Source: JAICMB01 sp963802915 (GTDB lineage: Bacteria > Acidobacteriota > Terriglobia > Bryobacterales > Bryobacteraceae). Taken from it: DNA of 64,000 nt. Location of the stretch: positions 62,001 through 126,000 of the forward strand of contig CAWDKQ010000018.1 in assembly GCA_963802915.1 (NCBI GenBank), in the 5' to 3' direction. Positions 1-8,246 of the stretch are shown piece by piece. The position numbers and the translations under genes are program-made. The notes beneath the pieces were generated by a model. It had not been told where the DNA came from. It worked only from the letters and a program-made list of their open reading frames with translations, and did no database searches. The first letter of the stretch is position 1. Each line of letters opens with the position of its first letter.

Positions 1-1399
1 GTTGCCGCTCGCATCACAGGTTCCGGCAGTGCCATCCTCGCCAACATAACCAGGCGTAGTGACGTCGCTGCCGAAGCTGGTGTAGCCGTAATCGCTGGTA
101 GCGCCTGCCATCGTGAACTGGAGATCCTCGAGGGCGGACAGGGCGAGCGCGTTCCCGTTCACGTCCTTGACGGTGAACGCGACGATGGGTTTCTGGGATA
201 AACCGGTGTTCGTGACTCCAGTGATGGTCACAACCACACTCGAAATGAGTGTGTTGGGATTTTGCGGATACGTGGCCTTGGTATCGTTGGCGACCACATG
301 CGCACCCTTGATGGAGGCGTCGAAGGGATTTTCGCCTTGTTGGATGTGGCAATTGGTGCACTGGGTGTCGTCGTTTTGGAAACCACCTGCGTGGTTGGTT
401 CCAGTGGCGAAGTTGACGTCATCGTGGCAGGCGCCGCAGGCAGCGCGGCCGGGTGTTGTCAAGTACGCTTTGGCTTGCGCGGCGCCAGTGGTTTGGCTGT
501 GGCAAACCTCGCAACGGCGGGGATCGGCAGGGTCGATGACTTTAGAAAAGTCGTTGACGGAATTCGCGTAGCCGATGATCTGGTAAGGAACCCCAGGGGT
601 CGAGGAGGTGCCAACGACGCTGGGCAGTTGGGAGCCCATATGGATCTTGTGCGCCATGACTTTCAGATCGAGCGAGTTGCCGGTCCCAGGATCGGAGTTT
701 TGCGGTTGGTGACACAGAACGCACATCTCCATGCCATGTGCATAGCCGCCGTGGAAGGCTAACTGATCGTGGCAGGTGTTGCAGCTCTGGGTGCGGATGA
801 CATCGCGAGTGACGCTAACAGCCGAGCCATTGGGAACAAAATTGAAGGTTGCGCCGGCGTAGTTGGTGCCGAGATTGAATGACGTGAGACTGCGGTTGCC
901 GTCGACAGCGACTGTGGTGGTGGCGGTAGGATCGAATCCCGAGGGGGCCTGAGCCGTGTACGTGTATGTGTATTGGCCCGGGCCGACCTGTGTAGTCTTA
1001 CCCGCGAACAACTCAAAATCCGGGCGGGTGATGGTGCCCAGCGCCTTCCCGGTCGCCGAGCCGGTTGTATAGGCCACATACTGTGTCTGGCCCTTCGGGA
1101 TATAGGCGGCTACATAGGCCAGCGACACCGCGCCGGGAGTAGTAACGCCAGCCGCATCCAAAGGCAGCCCCGAGGGATCAGAAAGGGTATATGTCACGCT
1201 AATGACACCGGCGCTGGAGATCGAAGCGGAGTTGATGGTGATCACCAAGCCGGGACGCACGAAGTCAACCAACGCCTTATCAGCGTAGAATGCCTTGTCA
1301 TGCGGAGAATACGCGAACTTCTTGGTCTCGCCTGTCAGGCAGAGGGCAATGATTGCGGCAAACGCTGCGATCTTTAGCGCCAGATGGAGCCGTTTCATA
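1..1399 (-). CDS. OmcA/MtrC-type decahaem cytochrome c, copy 1 (C-terminus outside window)
   Basis: Reading leftward from the ATG at 1399, one frame stays open for about 466 codons to the window edge, so the C-terminus is missing. The N-terminus is a hydrophobic export signal. Five CxxCH haem motifs are visible (SCNTCH, MCVLCH, RCEVCH, ACGACH, QCTNCH), in the same order as in copy 2, whose extra C-terminal part supplies five more. OmcA/MtrC relatives are multihaem proteins at the outer membrane or cell surface that pass electrons to external acceptors such as metal oxides. No porin or inner-membrane partner is visible, so the acceptor is unknown. It is a tandem duplicate of the gene at 1709-3870. 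Confidence 0.9.
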
Positions 1400-1495
1400 G
1401 GAGTCCTAATGAGTCGGTACAGATGCCTCTCACAGTGCAAGCATCCTGTACTGTCAGCTATCGAGTCCTCTCATTTTTATGTGCTATCTCAAGGG

Positions 1496-1517
1496 GCACG
1501 ACGCACGTTCGTAACCA
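1496..1517 (-). promoter_or_regulatory. Conserved upstream block, cytochrome copy 1
   Basis: This 22-base block lies about 97 bases before the copy 1 start. By eye it matches 16 of 22 bases with 3973-3994, which lies about 103 bases before copy 2. The shared cores on the minus strand are TGGTTA and AACGTGC. It may be a common regulatory site or residual homology from the duplication; I cannot tell which. Confidence 0.4.
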
Positions 1518-1660
1518 AAGATTCACCTTGGTATTGCTTGGCTATATAGAGGTGGTGAGGGAAATCGCTGCGTAATTAGGGGGCAAATCCCCCCGCCTAC
1601 GCTATGCGAGTGTTGCGGATCACATCGGACGGTGTGGAAATTATCAACATCGGTGTAAGT

Positions 1661-1693
1661 TCCAGGCCGATCGTTGAGAGCGACCGGCCTGGA
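1661..1693 (-). terminator. Hairpin downstream of cytochrome copy 2
   Basis: The arms TCCAGGCCG (1661-1669) and CGGCCTGGA (1685-1693) are perfectly complementary over 9 bp. After one mismatch the stem continues with TCG/CGA, leaving a 7-base loop. It starts about 15 bases after the stop of copy 2. There is no clear T-tract after it, so it could be a weak terminator or an mRNA 3'-end stabiliser. Confidence 0.55.
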
Positions 1694-1708
1694 TTTGAGT
1701 CGAGGCGA

Positions 1709-3870
1709 TTACTGTGCGTGCACGGCGTCGACCGCGAACTGAGCGCCGGCGGCGTGGCATACGGTGCAGCTCTCTCCCAACGAATTGGTATTCGCGACGA
1801 AGTGAGATGCTTCGGATTTTGAAACGTGGCATCCGCTGCAAGCGGAAGCAATCGGCTGCACCGGGTTGATCAATCCTTGGGGATCGGTAACCTGATTCAG
1901 GCCGACTGGCAGATTCTGCTCGCTCCCATTGACGTGGCACAAAGAGCAGTCTTGCAGATAAGGAGCTTCTCCGGCCGGACTCATCCCGGGGAAGAGGACG
2001 CCGGAGAAGTCATTATGGCTTCCGCCGTGGCCGACCACGATGTAGGGTTTGCCGCCGTCAGCAACCACGTTCACGCCATCGTGAATGCGATGGACCAACA
2101 GGTTGAAGTTGATGCCCTGTGGAGGCAACGCCTTGTCCGCGGCGACGGTAGCGCTGGGGCGAACGGTGAAGTCCGTGTTCGACGGATTGTGACACACGAC
2201 GCAGTAGGCAGTGTTGTTGCGCAAGCCGCCGTGGAGCGAAAGATCGACGTGGCACTTATTGCAGTTGCTGAGAGCCACGACAGTGCGGCGCGGCGCTACG
2301 GCCGAGCCGTCGACAGAGAAGTTGACGACCGGGTTGCTGGCGCCCAACTCGACGCTTTGCGAAGAGGTGGTGCCGGCGAGCACCGTCACAGTGGTGCGGG
2401 ATTCGCCGCCGATGGTGTAAGTCCCAGTGGCGGCCGCGGGGATGGCATGGGTGAAAGTGTAGGAGCAAGCGCCGCTCGAAGAGCAGGTCGGACTCGTAAC
2501 GCTTTCCGTCACGTATCCCGGAGTGTTGGTGGTGTCGCTTCCGAAACTGGTGTAGCCATAGTCGGTGGTAGGACCGGCCATGGTGAAGCTCAGGGTTGTG
2601 GTACTCGACAAGGAGAGATTGTTGCCCTTGTCGTCCTGGAGAGTGAAGTTCACCGTGGGCTTCTGTCCGGCGGACGTATTGGTCACGCTGGTAATGGCGA
2701 GGTTGAGGCCAGCGAGCAGCGTATCCGGATTCTGCGGATAGGTCTTGGCGGTATCGGTGGGAACGACGTGGGCGCCCATGATGGACGCGTCGAACGGAGT
2801 TTCGCCCTGTGGGATATGGCAGTTGGTGCACTGGCGTGTCGTCGTTCTGGAATCCGCCGGGGTGGTTGGCTCCTGTGGCGAAGTTGATGTTGTCATGGCA
2901 GGCACCGCAGGCAGCGCGGCTGGGTTCCGACATGAAGGCTTTGGATTGCGCGGCACCAGTGGTCTGGCTGTGGCAAACTTCGCAACGGCGGGGATCGGCG
3001 GGATCGACGACTTTAGAAAAGTCGTTGACGGAATTTGCGTAGCCGATGATCTGGTAAGGAACTCCGGGGGTGCTCGAAGTGCCAACGACGCTGGGCAGTT
3101 GGGACCCCATGTGGATCTTGTGCGCCATCACTTTAAGATCCAGCGAGTTGCCGCTGACGGGATCGGCGTTTTGGGGTTGGTGGCACAGGACGCACATCTC
3201 CACGCCGTGAGCATAGCCGCCATGGAACGCCAACTGGTCGTGGCAGGTGTTGCAACTCGCGGTACGAATGACATCGCGTGTTACGGTTACCGCCGAGCCA
3301 TTGGGAACGAAGTTGTACGTCGTACCTGCGTAGTTGGTGCCGAGGTTGAACGCCGTGAGATCGCGGTTGCCATCGACGGCGACGGTGGTGGTCACGGTGG
3401 GATCGAATCCCGACGGGGCCGTGGCCTTGTAGGTGTATTGGTATTGGCCGTTGCCTAACGAAGTGACGGTGCCGCCGCCCAGCTCAAAAAATGGGCGGGT
3501 GATGGTGCCCAGCGCTTTGCCAGTCGCCGTAGCAGTCGTATAGGCCGAATATTGTTCTTGGCCCTTAGGGATATAGGCAGCTACATATGCCAGCGACACC
3601 GCGCCGGGAGTAGTCACGCCAGCCGCGTCCAGAGGCAGCCCCGAGGGATCAGTCAGGGTATACGTCACGCTGATTGCGCCGGCGCTGGAGATCGATGGCG
3701 GAGTTGATGGTGATCACCAGGCCGGGACGCACAAAGTCAACCAAGGCCTTATCAGCGTAAAATGCCTTGTCATGCGGGGAATATGCAAATTTCTTGGTCT
3801 CGCCGGTCAAACAGAGAGCGATGATGGCCAGGAAAGCTGCTATTCGTAACGCGAAATAGAGCCGTTTCAT
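1709..3870 (-). pseudogene. OmcA/MtrC-type decahaem cytochrome c, copy 2, two frameshifts
   Basis: Three consecutive minus-strand frames together give a full-length protein of about 719 residues with ten CxxCH motifs; the last five are NCNKCH, YCVVCH, DCSLCH, ACSGCH and SCTVCH. Comparison with copy 1 locates one extra base at about 3694-3698 (copy 2 has ATCGATGGCGG where copy 1 has ATCGAAGCGG) and one extra C at about 2835. Removing both restores an exact multiple of three. As written, translation would end after 73 residues. Apart from the indels the sequence is well preserved, so either very recent inactivation or sequencing error is possible. It lies upstream of copy 1 in the same direction. 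Confidence 0.85.
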
Positions 3871-3972
3871 AGGGGTCCTTGTCGGTTCGTACAGTCGGTC
3901 TTAACGACACGTTCAGGCATGTTTGTTATTGCTAGCTCCCAGAGTCGTTTGATTTTGCTACACTTCCGAGAC

Positions 3973-3994
3973 GCATCGTGCACGTTACTAACCA
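3973..3994 (-). promoter_or_regulatory. Conserved upstream block, cytochrome copy 2
   Basis: This is the counterpart of the block at 1496-1517, at nearly the same distance from its start codon. The shared cores on the minus strand are TGGTTA followed by AACGTGC. The flanks between the copies match much less well, which favours a functional element, but two copies are too few to be sure. Confidence 0.4.
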
Positions 3995-4133
3995 CACATT
4001 AGTCTTTGCTTTTGTTATGTTTACGATGCTGATGTGAGGAATCGCTGGGAGTGAATGGGGGATATGCCCCAACCGCAATCTGCGTGACCATGTTGGGTGA
4101 CATCGCTCTCGGTGCGACGAGACCCCTGTTAAC

Positions 4134-4155
4134 GGTCGGGCCTTTCGGACCGACC
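4134..4155 (+). promoter_or_regulatory. Leader hairpin before the 4204 operon
   Basis: GGTCGG (4134-4139) and CCGACC (4150-4155) are perfect inverted arms around a 10-base loop that can form two more G-C pairs. The site is about 50 bases before the ATG at 4204. It could be a protein-binding site or an RNA leader structure; nothing distinguishes these. Confidence 0.35.
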
Positions 4156-4203
4156 TATCATTAGAAGTTCGCCGGCGGACCCGAATCACAGGAGACACAT
4201 TCC

Positions 4204-4677
4204 ATGACTCAATCGATCCGTTCTCTATTCGCGGCTGCCATCCTTTTGACTGCCGCTGTTCAAGTACATGCCGGGGGATTATTCATCACGCTCGGAAACC
4301 CGGAAGGAAGTGCCGAGGCGATTTCGCACAACGCGGTCCTTACACTCAAGCTGGCAGGCTGCGGCGAACCAGCAAAGGCGGCGATCTCGGCCAACGCGAT
4401 TGGCATTGTTGACGGCCGCCGGCAGACGATTCCGCTGAGGCTGATTGCTTTATCGGAGCCGGGCAGTTACGCTTTGACCCAGCAGTGGCCGGATAAGGGC
4501 CGCTGGGTGCTGGAGTTTGTGGCCAAAGATCATTCGAGGATCACCAGCACGCTAGTGGCGGCGGGATCCAAACGGGTGGATCGCTATAGTGCGAAGATGG
4601 CCATGCGGCCGCCCGCGGAAGAGGATCTCGCGGCGCTGCTGGCCGGCAACACCGTTTCTGAAGCCGTAAGCAAATGA
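4204..4677 (+). CDS. Small exported protein, first gene of sigma operon
   Basis: The product has 157 residues with a clear Sec signal peptide ending near VHA-GG at residues 22-25. The rest is a soluble, beta-rich, probably single-domain periplasmic protein. I do not recognise a family. AGGAG sits at good spacing before the ATG. Its stop overlaps the sigma-factor start in an ATGA, so the two are translationally coupled. Being the lead gene of an ECF/FecR-like operon, it may be the periplasmic input or an envelope target of that system, but this is inference from position only. Confidence 0.75.
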   Translation: MTQSIRSLFAAAILLTAAVQVHAGGLFITLGNPEGSAEAISHNAVLTLKLAGCGEPAKAAISANAIGIVDGRRQTIPLRLIALSEPGSYALTQQWPDKGRWVLEFVAKDHSRITSTLVAAGSKRVDRYSAKMAMRPPAEEDLAALLAGNTVSEAVSK

Positions 4678-5255
4678 GCTCGATGAGCGCCCGGTTTCCA
4701 CGGCCTCGTTTTGCGATACCGGATCCGACCGTCCTTGAATCCTTTGACGGGCTGGACGCGGTGCGGGAGGCTTGCCGTGGCAACCGGGCGGCTTTCGGCC
4801 AACTTTATAGCCGATACGCCGCGATGGTTCATGGCGTTCTGCTGGCGCGAGTGCCATACTCGGAGGCCGAAGATCTGGTCCACGATGTGTTCGTCGCGGC
4901 GTTCCGGCAGGTCCGGAATCTCAGGACACCCGAAGCTTTTCCGGGTTGGCTGGCGGCAATCGCGCGGAACTCGGCGGCGGAGTTTCATCGCGCGGCAGGG
5001 CATCGTTCCGAAGCGCATCTCGCGGCGGCCGCACGGCCCGCATCGGAACCGGAGAATAACGCGATTCATGTGCTCGATATTATCCGGAAGATGCCGGAAG
5101 CGTATCGGGAGACGCTGGTGCTGCGGTTGGTGGAGGGAATGACGGGTCCGGAGATTGCGGAGCGAACAGGTTTGACTCCGGATTCGGTGCGAGTCAACTT
5201 GTTCCGCGGCATGAAATTGCTGCGGGAGCAGATTCAAGGAAGCAAGAAATCATGA
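4674..5255 (+). CDS. ECF-type RNA polymerase sigma factor
   Basis: The product has about 193 residues. Sigma region 2 spans about residues 35-85 (AFGQLYSRYAAMVHGVLL, then AEDLVHDVFVAAF), and sigma-70 region 4 lies at about 125-185 with the helix-turn-helix MTGPEIAERTGLTPDSVRVN. It directs RNA polymerase to a small regulon. The start at 4674 gives the ATGA overlap with the upstream gene; a second ATG at 4683 is equally usable. It overlaps the downstream FecR-like gene by ATGA too, so all three genes are probably made together. The regulon cannot be read from the window. Confidence 0.93.
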   Translation: MSSMSARFPRPRFAIPDPTVLESFDGLDAVREACRGNRAAFGQLYSRYAAMVHGVLLARVPYSEAEDLVHDVFVAAFRQVRNLRTPEAFPGWLAAIARNSAAEFHRAAGHRSEAHLAAAARPASEPENNAIHVLDIIRKMPEAYRETLVLRLVEGMTGPEIAERTGLTPDSVRVNLFRGMKLLREQIQGSKKS

Positions 5256-6241
5256 CGGACTATCTTTGGGACCGATCAGGTCCGGTGGATCCTGAAATCC
5301 GGGAGTTGGAGGAAACGCTGGCTCCGCTTAGGTTTGCGCCTCGTGATCCGCCGGTTCTGCGGCCGCGCTTTGGGTTTCAGACGTATGGGGCTGTTGCGGC
5401 TTCTATTGCTCTCGCGTTGGGTGCGTGGTGGATTTGGCGGACTCCGTTCTCTTCGGGAGGAGGTTCGGAATCGGGATGGAAAATTGCGGATGCCGATGGA
5501 TCTGTGCAACTCGGCGGTGCGGCGGCTGGAGCGTCCGCGGCGGTCAAGACGGGTCAGGAGATTCGTACTGGCGCTTCTTCACGCGCCATTTTGGAAGCTG
5601 ACGATTTCGGACGCGTGGAAGTGCAATCCGGGTCGGAACTGCGGATCGTTGAATCGCGGGAGGCTCGGCAGCGATTTGAATTGGATCATGGACGGATTCA
5701 CGCGTTGATATGGGCGCCTCCGAGCCGTTTTGCGGTTGAGACCGGGTCGGCGCGGGCGATCGATCTGGGATGCCAGTACGATTTGTCGGTGGATTCAAAG
5801 GGCGATGGTTATCTGTCGGTGGAGACAGGGTGGGTCGCATTTCAGTTTCACGAGCTGGAATCATTTATACCGGCCGGGGCTGCTTGTCATACGGCGCGTC
5901 GACGTGGGCCGGGGCTTCCATTTTTTGAGGAGGCGAGTCCAGCGTTTCGGGAGGCGGTGCTGGAATGGGATGCTTCGGGCGACACGGCTGCTCTGGGACG
6001 CATTTTGGCGCAGGCGAGACCTCGAGACGGTTTGACGCTATGGCATCTTTTGACGCGCGTTCCCGATGCAGAGATTGGGACGGTGTTCGACCGGTTTGCG
6101 CAGCTTGTGCCTGAGTCGGCGAAAGTGGATCGAACTCGGGTGCTGGCGCGCGATCGGGGGGCTTTGGATTCGTGCTGGAATGCGCTGGGATTGGATAGCG
6201 CGGAGTGGTGGCGCGACTGGAAACGCAATTGGCAGAACTAG
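5252..6241 (+). CDS. FecR-like membrane anti-sigma regulator
   Basis: The product has 329 residues: a cytoplasmic N-terminus of about 45 residues, one membrane helix (about 47-65, AVAASIALALGAWWIW), then a periplasmic FecR-like domain with the typical run of a Gly/Ser-rich turn, TGQEIRTGASSRAIL, and a VQSGSELRI strand. A C-terminal region of about 100 residues resembles no domain I know. FecR-family proteins hold or activate an ECF sigma factor in response to a periplasmic signal. It overlaps the sigma gene by ATGA, which strongly supports pairing with it. The gene ends six bases from the convergent GNAT gene. Confidence 0.85.
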   Translation: MTDYLWDRSGPVDPEIRELEETLAPLRFAPRDPPVLRPRFGFQTYGAVAASIALALGAWWIWRTPFSSGGGSESGWKIADADGSVQLGGAAAGASAAVKTGQEIRTGASSRAILEADDFGRVEVQSGSELRIVESREARQRFELDHGRIHALIWAPPSRFAVETGSARAIDLGCQYDLSVDSKGDGYLSVETGWVAFQFHELESFIPAGAACHTARRRGPGLPFFEEASPAFREAVLEWDASGDTAALGRILAQARPRDGLTLWHLLTRVPDAEIGTVFDRFAQLVPESAKVDRTRVLARDRGALDSCWNALGLDSAEWWRDWKRNWQN

Positions 6242-6247
6242 AATCTC

Positions 6248-6757
6248 TTATGGGCGATAGAAGCGCACAACTCGGCGTTTGAAATTCTCGCCTGGAAGTT
6301 GAACCCGGTTCGTAATTGTGAACCCCGCCTTCTCGAAGGCACGCAACGATCTGGGGTTGTTCTCCTCCGGATCGGTAACCACGGCAGTGACGCTCGGGTC
6401 TGAAAAGACGATTTGCTCGAGGAACTCGCGGATTGTTACCGGACCCAGTCCCAGACCCGTCATTGCAAGCTCCCCGATTGCGAGGTCGATGCCGGCCGTA
6501 GAGGGTTCCGCGTGCAGATACCGTGCGTGCTCTGGATAATCGGACCAAAGATACCACTGAATCCAGCCGATTGGCCGTCCCTCATGTTCGATTACGAAAA
6601 CGTGCGTGGGCTCAGCACCGTTAACCCGTGGGCCGTATTTCTCCTCAACGCCGGCGAGATCGAGGCGGTCATGCCAGAACGCATCCACGTGAGGGGCAGA
6701 AAGCCATCTCTGAAGTAAAGGAAAGTCCGATCGGTTCAGCGGCCGGAAGCCAATCAT
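6248..6757 (-). CDS. GNAT acetyltransferase, AAC(6')-like
   Basis: The product has 169 residues and reads as a single GNAT domain. Features typical of the aminoglycoside 6'-acetyltransferase-like branch are RWLSAPHVDAFWHD near the N-terminus, EKYGPRVNG, IGWIQWYLW, and the acetyl-CoA strand and loop GIDLAIGELAMTGLGLG. The C-terminal helix NPRSLRAFEKAGF is standard for GNATs. It should transfer an acetyl group to an amine; the substrate is not predictable, and antibiotic resistance must not be assumed. Its ATG overlaps the stop of the preceding small gene (ATGA), so it looks like the last cistron of the unit beginning with PadR at 11333. Confidence 0.88.
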   Translation of the reverse strand: MIGFRPLNRSDFPLLQRWLSAPHVDAFWHDRLDLAGVEEKYGPRVNGAEPTHVFVIEHEGRPIGWIQWYLWSDYPEHARYLHAEPSTAGIDLAIGELAMTGLGLGPVTIREFLEQIVFSDPSVTAVVTDPEENNPRSLRAFEKAGFTITNRVQLPGENFKRRVVRFYRP

Positions 6758-7056
6758 TTTGAGTTTGACTCAATCCCGTTTCGATCGAGGCGATCTTGGT
6801 TGAGGCGGCGGGGGCATTGGTCCGAATTCCTGACGAGTTCCCGGACCCCTCGAAGCGTCCAGTTGCCATAGACGAGACCATTCCGATCGGATCTCAAATG
6901 CAGGGAAGGTTTCACTTCCTTGCCGGACTCGCAGAAGACCTCGCATTCGACGTCGGAGATCGGCCGTTTCAAACCGTCGAGTATCTGCGCGTTGAACTCG
7001 GCCGCAGGGAGACGCACGACGGCGACTAACAAGAGAAGCCAGTTTCTGCGATTCAT
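6754..7056 (-). CDS. Small exported protein with carboxypeptidase-regulatory-like start
   Basis: The product has 100 residues: a signal peptide (MNRRNWLLLLVAVVRLPAA), then a stretch (FNAQILDGLKRPISDVECEV) resembling the first strands of a carboxypeptidase-regulatory or Ig-like fold. The last 35 residues are charged and do not look folded, so a frameshift near 6860 is possible; the alternative frame there is also open but gives no clear match. It starts 16 bases after the ankyrin gene and overlaps the GNAT start by ATGA. Function unknown. Confidence 0.65.
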   Translation of the reverse strand: MNRRNWLLLLVAVVRLPAAEFNAQILDGLKRPISDVECEVFCESGKEVKPSLHLRSDRNGLVYGNWTLRGVRELVRNSDQCPRRLNQDRLDRNGIESNSK

Positions 7057-7072
7057 AGCCGAAGTCTCAGGA

Positions 7073-7522
7073 TCAAACAGCGTCCTCCGATTCGAAAAGC
7101 GCCATTATTTCTCGATTTCCGGATTCTTGGGCGAGCTTCTGAAACGGTATTCCTCTCGTGTCTTTGGCGTGACGGAGTGCTGGGAAGCGCTTTAGGAATC
7201 GGCTCACCCAGTGGGTGTCGCCGTTGCGGATGGCGTAGGCGAGGTCGTCCAGTTCAATCGCCAGGTGTCCGCCCATTTCGCGAAGATATTCGATCGCCCA
7301 GCCTGCCGGCGTTGCGCCGAACTGATCATCGGTGCTGTTTATGTCCGCGCCTCGTTCTATGAGAAGTCGCACGATCTGGCGATGACCGTGAATTGCGGCG
7401 TAGTGGAGGGCCGTTGCGCCCGACTCGTCTCTTAGGTTCACGATGCCGGGATCCGGTTCGAGCGCAGTCTTCACACGTTCCAGTTCGCCCTGTTTTGCCG
7501 CTTCCATCAGGTTTTCCATCAT
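7073..7522 (-). CDS. Ankyrin-repeat protein
   Basis: The product has 149 residues and no signal peptide. Ankyrin repeats begin at about residue 33, with the hallmark SGATALHYAAIHGHRQIVRLL followed by ERGADIN, then a diverged repeat and an EIMALFE C-terminal helix. Ankyrin repeats bind other proteins and have no catalytic role of their own. Its ATG lies in an ATGA overlap with the PIG-L deacetylase stop, implying translational coupling. The partner may be another product of the same unit, but nothing in the sequence names it. Confidence 0.85.
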   Translation of the reverse strand: MMENLMEAAKQGELERVKTALEPDPGIVNLRDESGATALHYAAIHGHRQIVRLLIERGADINSTDDQFGATPAGWAIEYLREMGGHLAIELDDLAYAIRNGDTHWVSRFLKRFPALRHAKDTRGIPFQKLAQESGNREIMALFESEDAV

Positions 7523-8229
7523 GGCAGGAAGGCTCGCTTACTTTCCCAATGCCGGAGAAATCCCTCAGCTTGTGAGAAGCCGCTCGTAGAGCCGCGAAAA
7601 CGCGTCACTTCTACCTGTTTCGGATACCATTTGTCGGGCTGCTGTGAGACATGCGCGTAACAGGCGGCGCGGCGGCGCGATTCAACCGATGATATATCGA
7701 CGTAGTCGGCGGGCGAGAACATCATGGTGTCTTCAGCGACCTCGTAATAATAGAGCGCGAAGCTCTTGCCGGCTTTCAACCACGCATCCAGGGTGAGCAG
7801 TGAGGCGGCGCGATGATCGCGGTGACGGTCGATGGGCCATTGTGTGAAAACGACATCAGGATTCTCTGCCGCAATTTTGCTGCTGAAGGCGTCGTAGTGA
7901 GCGTTGTCGACAATCGCATTGCCGTCGTATTGGTCCGCGAAGGCGCGGCGGGCTTTGAGAATCCGACAGGCTTTCTCGGCCTCGGCAGTGCGGATGGCCG
8001 CGCAACGGCTGAGAGGCGCTGGGCCGCAGAAACCCTCGCCGCGATTGAGATAGAGCAGAACGACGTCGTGCCCTAATTCGGTGTAGCGTGCGATGGTGCC
8101 GGCACAACCGCATTCCGGGTCGCCCGGATGTCCTCCCACAACTACGATCCTGAGTTTGCGCGGTGGAGATTGCGCGGAGAGGGACAATGTCGCGGCGGAT
8201 GCGAGCAGGCTGCGGCGTGAGATAGACAC
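7519..8229 (-). CDS. PIG-L family deacetylase, exported
   Basis: The product has 236 residues. It begins MSISRRSLLASAATLSLSA, a twin-arginine-like or Sec export signal. The LmbE/PIG-L metal site appears as HPGDPE at residues 34-39, a variant of the usual HPDDE, with the second element HRDH near residue 140. Family members are zinc-dependent enzymes that remove an acetyl group from N-acetylglucosamine-type sugars. The gene starts 17 bases after the ADOP permease and is coupled to the ankyrin gene. Export suggests action on an envelope or external glycoconjugate; the substrate is unknown. Confidence 0.9.
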   Translation of the reverse strand: MSISRRSLLASAATLSLSAQSPPRKLRIVVVGGHPGDPECGCAGTIARYTELGHDVVLLYLNRGEGFCGPAPLSRCAAIRTAEAEKACRILKARRAFADQYDGNAIVDNAHYDAFSSKIAAENPDVVFTQWPIDRHRDHRAASLLTLDAWLKAGKSFALYYYEVAEDTMMFSPADYVDISSVESRRRAACYAHVSQQPDKWYPKQVEVTRFRGSTSGFSQAEGFLRHWESKRAFLP

Positions 8230-8246
8230 GAGCGCATTGTATACCG

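Larger units (their letters stand above)
1400..1708. other. Spacer between the two cytochrome copies
   Basis: This 309-base gap carries a hairpin just downstream of copy 2 (1661-1693), then the leader and presumed promoter of copy 1, including a block at 1496-1517 that is also found upstream of copy 2. An AGGA ribosome site precedes the copy 1 ATG. I see no coding potential beyond short chance frames and no tRNA-like fold. Confidence 0.6.
3871..4203. other. Divergent intergenic region
   Basis: This 333-base region separates cytochrome copy 2 (minus) from the sigma-factor operon (plus) and should hold both promoters. It contains the conserved block at 3973-3994, a hairpin at 4134-4155 in the presumed leader of the plus-strand operon, and an AGGAG ribosome site just before 4204. 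I see no gene in it. Confidence 0.6.

Noticed and set aside
1826..2887. Long plus-strand open frame opposite cytochrome copy 2
   Set aside because: Antisense shadow: the minus strand has haem motifs and homology to copy 1, and the plus frame has no recognisable motif or start signals.
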